NCBI RefSeq assembly: GCF_014203125.1
Contig: NZ_JACHIH010000004.1
Coordinates: 186,001 to 250,000 of the forward strand
DNA: 64,000 nucleotides
Direction: 5' to 3'
Source: Rhodopseudomonas rhenobacensis
GTDB lineage: Bacteria > Pseudomonadota > Alphaproteobacteria > Rhizobiales > Xanthobacteraceae
The translations under genes were made by a program, and so were the position numbers. Positions 28,129 through 37,599 of this stretch are shown piece after piece (position 1 is the stretch's first letter; each line of letters opens with the position of its first letter). The notes under the pieces were generated by a model, which saw nothing but the letters and a program-made list of their open reading frames with translations, had not been told where the DNA came from and did not search any database.

Positions 28129-30629
28129 TGGTCGCCGCCCTCGTGGAACGGCTGTGGACTTTGCGGCAGCGCGGCGCGGTGCGCCGCGGTCGCCTTGTCA
28201 TGTCCGCCGTGCTGAGCGCGCTGGTCGGGACCACGGCGTTCGGAGTCGTGGCGGCAACGCCGGCGGCCGCCCAGAGTTTCACCTTCAATCAGCCGCCGGT
28301 GCGCCCCAAGGCGCCGCCCACGGCCGATACCGGGCAGATGCTGGTTCAGGCCGTCGAGGTCGATTACGACTACAACAACTCGCGGGTGTCGGCGGTCGGC
28401 AAGGTGCAGATGTTCTACGGCGGCACCACCGTCGAGGCCGACAAGGTGGTTTACGACCAGAAGACCAAGCGGCTGCAGGCCGAAGGCAACGTCCGCATGA
28501 CCGATGCGGACGGCAAGATCACCTACGCCAACCAGCTCGATCTGAGCGACGACTACCGCGACGGTTTCGTCGATTCGCTGCGCGTCGACACCGCCAACCA
28601 GACCCGCATCGCGGCGTCGCGGGCGGAGCGCACCGAGGGCACCTACAACGTGTTCCAGAACGGCGTCTACACCGCCTGCGCGCCGTGCCGGGACAACCCG
28701 AAGAAGCCGCCGCTGTGGCAGGTCAAGGGCGCCCGGATCATCCACGATCAAAACGAGAAGATGCTGTATTTCGAGAACGCCCAGCTCGAATTCTTCGGCG
28801 TCCCGTTAGCCTATCTGCCGTATTTCTCGACGCCCGACCCCACCGTGCAGCGCAAGACCGGCTTCCTGATGCCGATCTATCTCTCGAGTTCGGCGTTCGG
28901 CTCGGGCTTCGAGGTGCCGTTCTATTGGGCGCTGGCGCCGGACTACGACTTCACCGTGTCGCCGCGCTACACCACCACCCAGGGCGTGTTGATGCAGGGC
29001 GAATTCCGCCAGCGTCTGCTCGACGGCGCCTACCAGATTCGCGCCTACGGCATCGACCAGCTCGATCCCGACAACAAGGCGTTGGTCGGCACCCCCGGCC
29101 AGCGCGAATTCCGCGGCGCCATCGACACCAAGGGCCAGTTCGCGCTGAACGACAAATGGGTCTGGGGTTGGGACGGCGTCCTGATGTCCGACAAGACCTT
29201 CTTCATCGACTACCGGCTGGCGCAGTACAAGGACACGCTGGGCACCTTCCTCAGCCAGTCCAACGAGGCGACCTCGGACATCTATCTGACCGGCGTCGGC
29301 AACCGCAGCTATTTCGACGCGCGGGCGTTCTACTTCCAGGGCTTCAGCGGCTATGACGTGCAGAGCCAGATCCCGGTGGTGCTGCCGGTCATCGATTACG
29401 CCAACGTGTTCAACCGGCCGATTCTCGGCGGCGAGGTCAGCTTCAAGACCAACCTGACCAGCCTCACCCGGCAGAACGCCGATTTCGACCCGGTGACGAC
29501 CACGGCCAATTTGAATGGTCTGTGTCTGGCCGCATCCGCAGATCCGTTGGCGAGAATGCCGGCGAGCTGCCTGCTGCGCGGCATTCCCGGCACCTACACC
29601 CGTTTCAGCGCCGAGGCGCAGTGGCGGCGGTCCTACACCGACTCCTACGGCCAGATCTGGACGCCGTTCGCCTCGCTGCGGGTCGACGCGATCGATTCCT
29701 CGATCTCGAACCAGCCCGGCGTTTCCGACTTCATCAAGACCGGCGACACCCAGGCGCTGCGGGTGATGCCGACCGTAGGGTTGGAATATCGCTACCCCTT
29801 CATCAACGTGCAGCCGTGGGGCACCACCACGGTGGAGCCGATCGCGCAGATCATCGTCCGTCCGAACGAAACCTATGCCGGCCGTCTGCCCAACGAGGAC
29901 GCCCAGAGCATGGTGTTCGGCGCCGACAACCTGTTCGACGTCAACAAGTTCTCCGGCTACGACCGCATCGAAGGCGGCGGCCGCGCCAATGTCGGCGTGC
30001 AGGCCACCACCCAGTTCGACAAGGGCGGTTCGGTCAACGTGCTGTTCGGCCAGTCCTACCATCTGTTCGGCATGAACTCCTACGCGGTGGCCGACCTGAT
30101 CAACACCGGGCTCGATTCCGGCCTCGACAAGGCGCGCTCGGATTATGTGGCGCGGGCGTCCTATTCGCCGAACAGCACCTTCAAATTCACCACCCGGGCG
30201 CGGTTCGACGAAGCCACTGCCAGCGTGCAGCGCTTCGAGGCCGAAGGCAGCGCCAGCTTCAATCGCTGGTCGGTGTCGATGATCTATGGAAACTATGCCG
30301 CGCAGCCGGATCTCGGCCTGCTGGACCGCCGCGAAGGCATCCTGGGAACCGGGTCGGTCAAGCTCGCCTCCAACTGGGTGCTGACCGGCGGCGCGCGCTG
30401 GGATCTCGAAGCCAACAAGATCGACCAGTACATCGTCGGCGCCGGCTACGTGGACGACTGCTTCGTGCTCGGGCTGAATTACGTCACGGCGTATTCTTAT
30501 TCGACCAATTCGCTGGCCCCGCCCACACTTAGCCATTCCGTCATGCTTCAGATCGGGTTGCGAACGATCGGCACCACCGCGTTCTCGCAGAGCGTGTCGG
30601 GGGCCACGAACGGCCTGATCGGCCAATAG
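28128..30629 (+). CDS. lptD: LPS-assembly outer-membrane protein LptD
   Basis: 833 residues from the GTG at 28128, which has CTGGAGGA upstream and overlaps the lptG stop by one base. A signal peptide ends near ATPAAAQ (residue about 44). An OstA/LptA-like periplasmic beta-jellyroll (residues about 60-175: VEVDYDYNNSRVSAVGKVQMFYGGTTVEADKVVYDQ) precedes a long C-terminal beta-barrel that ends in a Leu-Arg-rich, aromatic-rich strand pattern. It inserts LPS in the outer leaflet. Conserved Cys pairs near YTACAPCRD may take part in the disulphide maturation known for LptD. The start is set by operon overlap. Confidence 0.95.
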   Translation: MVAALVERLWTLRQRGAVRRGRLVMSAVLSALVGTTAFGVVAATPAAAQSFTFNQPPVRPKAPPTADTGQMLVQAVEVDYDYNNSRVSAVGKVQMFYGGTTVEADKVVYDQKTKRLQAEGNVRMTDADGKITYANQLDLSDDYRDGFVDSLRVDTANQTRIAASRAERTEGTYNVFQNGVYTACAPCRDNPKKPPLWQVKGARIIHDQNEKMLYFENAQLEFFGVPLAYLPYFSTPDPTVQRKTGFLMPIYLSSSAFGSGFEVPFYWALAPDYDFTVSPRYTTTQGVLMQGEFRQRLLDGAYQIRAYGIDQLDPDNKALVGTPGQREFRGAIDTKGQFALNDKWVWGWDGVLMSDKTFFIDYRLAQYKDTLGTFLSQSNEATSDIYLTGVGNRSYFDARAFYFQGFSGYDVQSQIPVVLPVIDYANVFNRPILGGEVSFKTNLTSLTRQNADFDPVTTTANLNGLCLAASADPLARMPASCLLRGIPGTYTRFSAEAQWRRSYTDSYGQIWTPFASLRVDAIDSSISNQPGVSDFIKTGDTQALRVMPTVGLEYRYPFINVQPWGTTTVEPIAQIIVRPNETYAGRLPNEDAQSMVFGADNLFDVNKFSGYDRIEGGGRANVGVQATTQFDKGGSVNVLFGQSYHLFGMNSYAVADLINTGLDSGLDKARSDYVARASYSPNSTFKFTTRARFDEATASVQRFEAEGSASFNRWSVSMIYGNYAAQPDLGLLDRREGILGTGSVKLASNWVLTGGARWDLEANKIDQYIVGAGYVDDCFVLGLNYVTAYSYSTNSLAPPTLSHSVMLQIGLRTIGTTAFSQSVSGATNGLIGQ

Positions 30630-30706
30630 GTCGGCGCGCGCGTCTCGTGAATCCGGCATCGTGCTCGGAGAATGATGGATCCGACCCGCCCCATGGCAGA
30701 CCTGAC

Positions 30707-31636
30707 ATGACTGCAAGCCCTCCCCTTCGTCTGATCCGCGTGGCGCTGTGCTGCGCCGTCGCGATGCTGGCGATCTGCGCCGGCCCCGAGCTGCACGCGC
30801 AGACCGTCGCCGTGATGGTCAACGGCGAACCGATCACCAATTACGACATCGAGCAGCGCTCCAAGCTGTTGTCGCTGTCGACCCACAAGAGCCCGAGCCG
30901 GCAACAGGTGATCGACGAATTGATCAACGAGAAGGTGAAGATCCGCGAAGGCAAGAAATTCGGCATCGATCCCAGCGCCTCGGACATCGACAGCTCGTTC
31001 GCCAGCATGGGCGCGCGGATGCGGATGTCGCCCGAAGCGCTGACCAAGTCGCTGGAGGCCCAGGGCATCCGCGCCGAGACCCTGCGGCACCGGATGCGCG
31101 CCGAAATGGTCTGGACCAGCCTGGTGCGCGGCCGCTTCAAGGACAGCCTCTTGGTCGGCGAAAAGGACGTGCAGGCCGCGCTCGGCGGCGACGACAAATC
31201 GTCGGGCGACAGCTTCGAATATCAGATGCGGCCGATCGTGCTGATCGTGCCGCGCAGCGCGCCCGGCTCCGCGCGGGAATTGCGCATGAAGGAGGCGGAA
31301 GCCTTGCGCAACCGGGTGCAGAGCTGCGCCGAAGCCGAAGACCTGTTCAAGTCGATGCAGAACGCGGCGATCCGCGACACCGTCAGCAAGACCTCGGCGG
31401 ACATTCCGCAGGTGCTGCGCGAGGTGCTGGACAAGACCCCGATCGGACATCTGACCGCCCCCGAGGTCACCAAGCAGGGCGTCGAGATGGTGGCGTTGTG
31501 CGCGCGCAAGCCGACCACCGCGGATACGCCGAAGAAGCGCGAGATCCGCGACAAGATGTTTGCGGACAAGTTCGAAGCCAAGTCGAAATCCTATCTGCGC
31601 GACGTCCGCAAGGCGGCGATGATCGAGTACCGCTAG
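30707..31636 (+). CDS. surA: SurA-like periplasmic chaperone / peptidylprolyl isomerase
   Basis: 309 residues from the ATG at 30707, with a signal peptide ending near HAQ (residue 31). The SurA N-terminal fold (TVAVMVNGEPITNYDIEQRSKLLSLS, then QVIDELINEKVKIREGKKFGI) is clear. The following part corresponds to a single, divergent parvulin domain (residues about 170-270) without the standard active-site pattern, so it may act mainly as a chaperone. It follows lptD, as in many alphaproteobacteria, where it would escort LptD and other outer-membrane proteins. Confidence 0.85.
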   Translation: MTASPPLRLIRVALCCAVAMLAICAGPELHAQTVAVMVNGEPITNYDIEQRSKLLSLSTHKSPSRQQVIDELINEKVKIREGKKFGIDPSASDIDSSFASMGARMRMSPEALTKSLEAQGIRAETLRHRMRAEMVWTSLVRGRFKDSLLVGEKDVQAALGGDDKSSGDSFEYQMRPIVLIVPRSAPGSARELRMKEAEALRNRVQSCAEAEDLFKSMQNAAIRDTVSKTSADIPQVLREVLDKTPIGHLTAPEVTKQGVEMVALCARKPTTADTPKKREIRDKMFADKFEAKSKSYLRDVRKAAMIEYR

Positions 31637-31691
31637 TGTTGCGGAGCCGGCGTTGCCACGACGAGGCGCGGTTCGTTAAGCCGAGCGTCGG

Positions 31692-32714
31692 ATGACGGCC
31701 GTGTCGAACAACAAGCCGCTGGCGCTGACGCTGGGCGAGCCGGCCGGAATCGGTCCGGACATCGCGCTCGCGGCGTGGCTCGGGCGCGCCACGTCGCAGA
31801 TCCCGGCGTTCTATCTGCTCGGCGACCCGGCGTTTCTGCAGGCCCGCGCCGCCGCGCTCGGCCTCGACGTGCCGGTCGCCGAGGTGCGGCCCGATCAGGC
31901 CGCAGCAGCTTTCGCCGACGCCCTCCCCGTCGTCGCCACCGGCCACGCTGTCACCGCCCTGCCCGGTCGTCCGGACGGCAGCAGCGCAGCCGCTGCGATC
32001 GGCTCGATCCGCCAGGCCGTCGCCGACGTGATCGCCGGACGCGCCGCCGCCGTGGTGACCAACCCGATCGCCAAGAGCGTGCTGTACCAGGCCGGCTTCA
32101 AGCATCCCGGCCATACCGAATTTCTCGCCGAGCTGGCGCGCGGCGAAGGCGCGGCGCCGCAGCCGGTGATGATGCTGTGGTCGCCGACGCTGGCCGTGGT
32201 GCCGGTGACCATCCATCTGCCGCTGCGCGACGCCATCGCGCAGCTCACCACCGAACTGATCGTCTCGACGGCGCGGATCGTCGCCAGCGCCTTGCGCCGC
32301 CACATGGCGATCGCTCAGCCGCGATTGGCGATCTCCGGGCTCAATCCCCACGCCGGCGAAGACGGCGGTCTCGGCAGCGAGGACCAGGCGATCATTGCGC
32401 CCGCGATCGAGATGCTGCGCCGCGACGGCATCGACGCCCGCGGCCCGCTGCCCGCCGACACCATGTTCCACGAAGCGGCACGCCAGACTTACGACTGCGC
32501 GCTGTGCATGTATCACGACCAGGCGCTGATCCCGGTGAAGACGCTGGCGTTCGACAACGCCGTCAACGTCACGCTGGGCTTGCCGTTCGTGCGCACCTCG
32601 CCCGATCACGGCACCGCCTTCGACATCGCCGGCAGCGGCCGCGCCAATCCGTCCAGCCTGATCGAAGCGCTGCGCCTGGCAGCGCGGATGTCCACCCCGA
32701 CGCAGCCTTCATGA
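31692..32714 (+). CDS. pdxA: 4-hydroxythreonine-4-phosphate dehydrogenase
   Basis: 340 residues. It oxidises 4-phosphohydroxy-L-threonine with NAD in pyridoxal phosphate synthesis. The start [17 protein letters not shown] is diagnostic, and the three metal His ligands are in [22 protein letters not shown] and [31 protein letters not shown] and [15 protein letters not shown] are conserved. Its stop overlaps the rsmA start (ATGA), the normal pdxA-rsmA pair. Confidence 0.97.
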   Translation: MTAVSNNKPLALTLGEPAGIGPDIALAAWLGRATSQIPAFYLLGDPAFLQARAAALGLDVPVAEVRPDQAAAAFADALPVVATGHAVTALPGRPDGSSAAAAIGSIRQAVADVIAGRAAAVVTNPIAKSVLYQAGFKHPGHTEFLAELARGEGAAPQPVMMLWSPTLAVVPVTIHLPLRDAIAQLTTELIVSTARIVASALRRHMAIAQPRLAISGLNPHAGEDGGLGSEDQAIIAPAIEMLRRDGIDARGPLPADTMFHEAARQTYDCALCMYHDQALIPVKTLAFDNAVNVTLGLPFVRTSPDHGTAFDIAGSGRANPSSLIEALRLAARMSTPTQPS

Positions 32715-33568
32715 GCGGCATCGACGAGCTTCCGCCGCTGCGCGACGTCATCAAGCGCCACGATCTGTCGGCGCGCAAATCGCTCGGCCAGAACTTTTTG
32801 CTCGACCTCAATCTGCTGACCCGGATCGCCCGCGCCGCGGGGCCACTCGACGCCGCCACCGTGATCGAGATCGGCCCCGGCCCCGGCGGGCTGACCCGGG
32901 CGCTGCTGGCGCTCGGCGCCGCCAAGGTGATCGCGATCGAGCGCGACGAGCGCGCGCTCGGCGCACTGCAGGAAATCGCCGCGCATTATCCCGGCCGCCT
33001 CGAGGTCATCTGCGCCGACGCGATGACGATCGATCCGCGCCCCCTCCTCAACGGCGCCCGCGCGAAAATCGTCGCCAACCTGCCCTACAACATCGCGACA
33101 TCGTTGTTGATCGGCTGGCTCAGCATCGAGCCGTGGCCGCCGTGGTACGACACCATGGTGCTGATGTTTCAACGCGAGGTCGCCGAACGCATCGTGGCCG
33201 CGGAAGACGACGAGGCCTATGGCCGGCTCGCGGTGCTGGCGAATTGGCGCGCCGAGACCAAGCTGTTGTTCGACATTTCGCCCGCGGCCTTCGTGCCGCA
33301 GCCCAAGGTGACGTCGTCGGTCGTGCGCTTAGTGCCGCGTGAACAGCCCGAGCCGTGCGACCGGAAGATTCTGGAGCAGGTCGCCGCCGCCGCATTCGGC
33401 CAGCGCCGCAAGATGCTGCGGCAAAGCTTGAAGCCGCTCGGCACCGATCCGGCGCGGCTGGCCGCTGCCGCGGGCGTCGATCCGACGCGACGCGCGGAGA
33501 CCATTCCGGTGTCGGGCTTTGTTGCCATGGCCAGGGAATTGAAGAATATACGAGCGACAAAAACATAG
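32711..33568 (+). CDS. rsmA: 16S rRNA dimethyladenosine methyltransferase
   Basis: 285 residues. It dimethylates two adjacent adenines in the 3'-terminal helix of 16S rRNA. Visible are [10 protein letters not shown] at the N-terminus, SAM motif [14 protein letters not shown] near residue 56, [10 protein letters not shown], and the target-base motif [13 protein letters not shown] near residue 122. The C-terminal helical domain includes [13 protein letters not shown]. The last gene of the lptF-rsmA series; an alcohol dehydrogenase follows after 19 bases. Confidence 0.96.
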   Translation: MSGIDELPPLRDVIKRHDLSARKSLGQNFLLDLNLLTRIARAAGPLDAATVIEIGPGPGGLTRALLALGAAKVIAIERDERALGALQEIAAHYPGRLEVICADAMTIDPRPLLNGARAKIVANLPYNIATSLLIGWLSIEPWPPWYDTMVLMFQREVAERIVAAEDDEAYGRLAVLANWRAETKLLFDISPAAFVPQPKVTSSVVRLVPREQPEPCDRKILEQVAAAAFGQRRKMLRQSLKPLGTDPARLAAAAGVDPTRRAETIPVSGFVAMARELKNIRATKT

Positions 33569-33587
33569 CTTCAAGGGAGCAAACACC

Positions 33588-34643
33588 ATGGCGTTGATGC
33601 GTCGGCAATCGCTTGTCAAATTCGATGCTCCGTTGTGTGAGACCATCGTCGAGACGCCGAAGCCGCAGGGCCGCGAAGTGCTGGTGCGGGTGGAGCGCTG
33701 CGGGCTGTGCCATTCCGATCTGCACATCCAGGACGGCTATGCCGATTTAGGCTCCGGCAAGAAACTCGACACCACCAAGGGCATGACGCTGCCGTTCACG
33801 CTCGGCCACGAGATCGCCGGCGTGGTCGAAGCGGTCGGGCCGGATGCGCCGGGCGAGCTCGTCGGCAGCAAGACCGCGGTGTTTCCCTGGATCGGCTGCG
33901 GCCAGTGCCGCGACTGCCTCAACGACGATGAAAATCTCTGCGTGCGCAACCGCTTTCTCGGCGTCGCGATCGACGGCGGCTTCTCCAGCCACGTGCTGGT
34001 GCCGGACGTCAAGTATCTGCTCGACTACGATCCTTTGCCGATCAACCAGGCGGCGACGCTGATGTGCTCGGGCGCCACCGCCTATGGCGCGCTGAAGCGC
34101 CTGGTCGACCGCAAGCGGCAGCGCAACCTGCTGCTGATCGGGCTCGGCGGCGTCGGCATGATGGGGCTGTCGCTGGCGAAGGCGATGTTCAAGCAGGACA
34201 TCAGCGTCGCCGATATCAATCCGGCGGCGCGCGACACCGCGCTCAAGAACGGCGCTACCACCGCCTACGACCCCACCGAGCCGGACCTGATCAAGCGCAT
34301 CATGAAGGAGACCGGCGGCTTCGACGCCATCGTCGATTTCGCCGGCAACGACAAGTCGATGGGCTTCGCCACCGGCGTGGTGGCGCGCGGCGGCAAGATC
34401 GTGGTGTCCGGCTTGATGGGCGGCACCTTCTCGATGCCGATGGTGAACTGGATCTACAAGCGGATGACCATCGAAGGCTTCATGACCGGCACGCTGAACG
34501 AGGCCAAGGAATTGCTGGAGCTGGCGCGCGCCGGCACCATCGCGCCTGCGCCGATGCAGGAACAGCCGATGGCCGACGTGCAGAAGTGGATCGACGAATT
34601 GCGCGCCGGCCACGTCGTCGGCCGCGTCGTGCTGACCAACTGA
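33588..34643 (+). CDS. zinc-dependent alcohol dehydrogenase (medium chain)
   Basis: 351 residues. Residues 37-43 CGLCHSD and GHEIAGVVEAVG supply the catalytic zinc ligands; CGQCRDCLNDDENLC near residue 103 is the four-Cys structural zinc loop; the nucleotide loop LIGLGGVGMMGLSLAKA lies near residue 185, followed by an Asp (VADI) that suggests NAD preference. It most resembles hydroxy-fatty-alcohol or cyclohexanol-type dehydrogenases. The substrate is not known. A nine-base dyad (34676-34684 / 34699-34707) follows. Confidence 0.9.
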   Translation: MALMRRQSLVKFDAPLCETIVETPKPQGREVLVRVERCGLCHSDLHIQDGYADLGSGKKLDTTKGMTLPFTLGHEIAGVVEAVGPDAPGELVGSKTAVFPWIGCGQCRDCLNDDENLCVRNRFLGVAIDGGFSSHVLVPDVKYLLDYDPLPINQAATLMCSGATAYGALKRLVDRKRQRNLLLIGLGGVGMMGLSLAKAMFKQDISVADINPAARDTALKNGATTAYDPTEPDLIKRIMKETGGFDAIVDFAGNDKSMGFATGVVARGGKIVVSGLMGGTFSMPMVNWIYKRMTIEGFMTGTLNEAKELLELARAGTIAPAPMQEQPMADVQKWIDELRAGHVVGRVVLTN

Positions 34644-34675
34644 ACCGCGCCGGCTTGTCCGATAAGCGCTGCTGA

Positions 34676-34707
34676 TCGGGCCCGTACGGCTCTCCGCGCG
34701 GGCCCGA
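34676..34707 (+). terminator. hairpin after the alcohol dehydrogenase
   Basis: The arms TCGGGCCCG and CGGGCCCGA pair perfectly across a 14-base loop, 32 bases after the stop. No T run follows, only AATATTG, so it is a weak candidate terminator. Confidence 0.5.
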
Positions 34708-34802
34708 ATATTGCCCAAAGCTGTTCGAATTTACGGCGCATTGCCACCCCATTTCTCAACGAAACGTTACCGACCGCATCGTTGAGTAAAGGGGATACGC
34801 GC

Positions 34803-35753
34803 ATGCGACAGCGCAACCGGACATCGCCCAACCGGATTGGGGCTTGCGCTGCGATCGCCGCCATGGTGCTGGGCGGCGGGCTCGCGATGCTGCCGCTCAC
34901 TCCGCTGCACGCCGCCGACTGCCTGACCGCGCCGAACGGCGCCGCGCCGAAGGGTGCGCATTGGTACTACCGGCTGGAGCGCGAAACCAAACGGCAGTGC
35001 TGGTACACCCGCGCCAAGAGCGCCGCACCGACCGCCGCGGTCGCCGAGGCCGCGGCGCCGGAACCCGCCGCCGCCGAAACGCCGCCGCCTCCTCCGTTGT
35101 CGCCGCCGGCGCCACGCAATTTGTCCGACGCGCGCGCCGAATATGTGCCGACCCGCGAGTTGACCGACAGCAATCGCGGCAACGTCACGCCGCAGCAGCA
35201 GCCGGCCGAACCGTTCGCCGCCGCCGACGCGGTGGCCGCCCCCGCATCACCCGATCTGCAAAGCCAGCGCGTCGCCTTCGCCAATCGCTGGCTGGAGCGC
35301 CAGGCGGCGCAGAGCGATGCCGCCGCAACGAGCAGCGAGCGCCCCGCCGATACGACCGAGATCGCGGCCGTCACGCCCTCAGCCACTACGCCGGCGCCGG
35401 TCGCCGCGGACAATTCGCTGTGGCTGCTGATCGCCGGTCTCGCCGCGGCGCTGGGATTGGCCGCGTTGATCGCGCATCTGGTGATGCGGTTCGGCGCGCC
35501 CCGGCCGATCATCCGCCGCGACGAGGCGCTGTATCACGACGCGATCGACGACGTCGCGATTCCCGAGCCGCGTTCCGAAGCGCCGTGGATCGAGCCGGCC
35601 GCCCCCGTCCATGCCGCGCACGTGGCTGCCGATGAGTTGGACGACGAGCCGCCGCCGATGAACTGGCTGCGCATCGCGCGCGACCGCGCCCAATCGGCGC
35701 CGAGCGACGATGCGATCGAGCAGCTCTTGGCCAAGGCGCCGCGGCCGAGCTAG
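34803..35753 (+). CDS. unknown exported/membrane protein with Ala-Pro-rich linker
   Basis: 316 residues from the ATG at 34803, with GGGGAT upstream. A signal peptide or signal anchor (IGACAAIAAMVLGGGLAMLPLTPLHAAD) is followed by a small Cys/Trp-rich module (GAHWYYRLERETKRQCWYTR, residues about 60-80), a long low-complexity Ala-Pro-Glu stretch, one membrane helix near residue 205 (LLIAGLAAALGLAALIAHLVMRFG), and an acidic cytosolic tail. The WYYR...RQCWY module recurs in unnamed proteins of this bacterial family. No function recognised. Confidence 0.8.
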   Translation: MRQRNRTSPNRIGACAAIAAMVLGGGLAMLPLTPLHAADCLTAPNGAAPKGAHWYYRLERETKRQCWYTRAKSAAPTAAVAEAAAPEPAAAETPPPPPLSPPAPRNLSDARAEYVPTRELTDSNRGNVTPQQQPAEPFAAADAVAAPASPDLQSQRVAFANRWLERQAAQSDAAATSSERPADTTEIAAVTPSATTPAPVAADNSLWLLIAGLAAALGLAALIAHLVMRFGAPRPIIRRDEALYHDAIDDVAIPEPRSEAPWIEPAAPVHAAHVAADELDDEPPPMNWLRIARDRAQSAPSDDAIEQLLAKAPRPS

Positions 35754-35825
35754 CAAGCTCATGAGCCCATCATTCGCCAACTCATTATTGCTCAATGGAG
35801 CCGAGCCGCCTCACAAAAAGAGGCC

Positions 35826-35941
35826 GTCATTCCGGGGCGCGAGGCCGTAGGCCGAGCGAACCCGGAATCCAGTACTCACCGCCCTGGGATACTGGATTCC
35901 GGGTTCACTCGCGGCTTACGCCGCTCGAGCCCCGGAATGAC
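35826..35941. repeat. dispersed palindromic repeat, family A copy 2
   Basis: Inverted ends GTCATTCCGGGGC ... GCCCCGGAATGAC, same inner dyad (GAATCCAGTA / TACTGGATTC) as 22503-22620. It ends two bases from the gmk stop, so it may serve as the transcript end of gmk. Confidence 0.85.
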
Positions 35942-35943
35942 AG

Positions 35944-36603
35944 CTACCGTTCCAGCTGCTTCTGCAGATCGCGGACGAAAGCGGTGAGGCCGGTGCGGCG
36001 CTCGCGCTTCAGGCGTTCCGCCTTCAGGATCGAGTGCACTTCGCCGAACGCCTCGTCGATGTCGTGATTGATGACGATGTAGTCGTATTCGGCGAAATGA
36101 CTCATCTCGTGGCTGGCGCGGCTCATCCGGCCGCGGATCACCTCGTCGGAATCCTGCGCGCGGGTGTGCAGCCGCTTCTCCAGATCCGCCGCCGACGGCG
36201 GCAGAATGAACACGCTGACGACGTCGTCGCGGGCCTTCTCGCGTAATTGCTGGGTGCCCTGCCAGTCGATGTCGAACAGCACGTCCTGCCCGTCCGCCAA
36301 GGCCGCCTCGACCGGCGCGCGCGGCGTGCCGTAGCAATTGTCGAACACGTTGGCCCATTCCAGCAATTCGCCGTTTTCGGTCATCGCCTGGAAGCGCGCG
36401 TGGTCGACGAAGTAGTAATCGCGGCCGTCTTCTTCGCCCGGACGCTTGGTCCGGGTCGTCGCCGACACCGACATCTTCAATCCGGCGACGCGCTCGATCA
36501 GCAGCCGCGACAACGTGGTCTTGCCGGCGCCCGACGGCGACGACAGCACGAACATCAATCCGCGTCGTTCGAGGCTTGCGAAGCCGTGACCTGGGGCCGT
36601 CAT
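35944..36603 (-). CDS. gmk: guanylate kinase
   Basis: 219 residues from the ATG at 36603. It phosphorylates GMP with ATP. The P-loop SSPSGAGKTTLSRLL lies near residue 21, the GMP-binding SVSATTRTKRPGEEDGRDYYFV follows, and VLFDIDWQGTQQLR and the lid R-rich segment (RGRMSRASHEM) are present. It starts two bases after the yicC stop, giving yicC-gmk coupling. The N-terminus has a short 15-residue extension before the usual start. Confidence 0.96.
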   Translation of the reverse strand: MTAPGHGFASLERRGLMFVLSSPSGAGKTTLSRLLIERVAGLKMSVSATTRTKRPGEEDGRDYYFVDHARFQAMTENGELLEWANVFDNCYGTPRAPVEAALADGQDVLFDIDWQGTQQLREKARDDVVSVFILPPSAADLEKRLHTRAQDSDEVIRGRMSRASHEMSHFAEYDYIVINHDIDEAFGEVHSILKAERLKRERRTGLTAFVRDLQKQLER

Positions 36604-36605
36604 GC

Positions 36606-37493
36606 TCACTCCAGATTCTGAACCTGTTCGCGGAACTGCTCGACCACGTTCTTCATCGCAAGCCCGGTGTTGGTCAGTTCCAGATCGTTGGACTTCGAGC
36701 AGCAGGTGTTGACCTCGCGGTTGAATTCCTGCGCCAGGAAATCCAGCCGCCGGCCGACCGAGCCGCCGGTCTTGATCATGTCGCGGGCCTGCGCGACGTG
36801 CGAGGCGATGCGATCGAGCTCTTCGCGGATGTCGGCCTTGGTGGCGATCATGATCGCTTCCTGATTGAGCCGATCGGAATCGAAACGGTCTGAGGCCTCC
36901 AGCAGCGCCGCGATCTGTTCGGCGAGCCGGGCGCGGATCGCTTCCGGCTTGCGCCCCGGCGCCTGCTCGGCCTGCTTCGCCAGAGTTTCGATCTCGTCCA
37001 TCCGCTGCAGCAAGATCTCGCCGAGCGTGACGCCCTCGCGCTTGCGCATCTCCACCAGGCTGTCGAGCGCCTGCGTGAAGGCGGCTTCCACCGCGATCCG
37101 CGCGGCCTTGTCCTCGGCCTCGTCGCTCTCCGGCTCGACCACTTCGATCACGCCCTTGATCGCCAGCAGCCCGTCGACGCTCGGCGCCACCGCGTCGATC
37201 CGTCCGGTCAGTTCGCCGGCGACCTTCAGCACCGAGTTGAGCACGTCCTGATTGATGCGAATCGTCGACAGCGCGTTGGCGCGCTTCACGGTGAGGTTGG
37301 CGTAGACCGTGCCGCGCGACAGCACTTCGGCGGCGCGCTTGCGCACGATCTGCTCGATGTCGTCCCAGCCGGGCGGCAGCCGCATCCGGAAATCGAAGCC
37401 CTTGGCGTTGACCGACTTCAACTCCCATTCGAACGCATAGGGACCACTGTTTCCATGGCTGCGGGCAAACCCGGTCATACTCGACAACGACAT
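36606..37493 (-). CDS. yicC: YicC-family endoribonuclease-related protein
   Basis: 295 residues from the ATG at 37493 (MSLSSMTGFARS), the family's usual start; an in-frame ATG at 37535 exists. The two conserved ends are present: SMTGFARSHGN...WELKSVNAKGFDFRMRLPPGW near the N-terminus and the DUF1732 block GRRLDFLAQEFNREVNTCCSKSNDLELTN at the C-terminus. E. coli YicC cleaves and guides decay of small RNAs. It lies between mltG and gmk on the same strand. Confidence 0.94.
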   Translation of the reverse strand: MSLSSMTGFARSHGNSGPYAFEWELKSVNAKGFDFRMRLPPGWDDIEQIVRKRAAEVLSRGTVYANLTVKRANALSTIRINQDVLNSVLKVAGELTGRIDAVAPSVDGLLAIKGVIEVVEPESDEAEDKAARIAVEAAFTQALDSLVEMRKREGVTLGEILLQRMDEIETLAKQAEQAPGRKPEAIRARLAEQIAALLEASDRFDSDRLNQEAIMIATKADIREELDRIASHVAQARDMIKTGGSVGRRLDFLAQEFNREVNTCCSKSNDLELTNTGLAMKNVVEQFREQVQNLE

Positions 37494-37599
37494 CGCCAAA
37501 AGATCTCCACGGATTTCAGGGATTGAGACTCGCAAAAAGATGCGCGCAACTTAGCGCGTCCGGCGGCAAAGCGGGACCGCTTTCGCCGGCGGTTCGCCG

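Noticed and set aside
28806-30716. 636-codon minus-strand frame opposite lptD
   Set aside because: lptD is certain from operon overlap, signal peptide and barrel; the antisense frame is a third-position G+C artefact.
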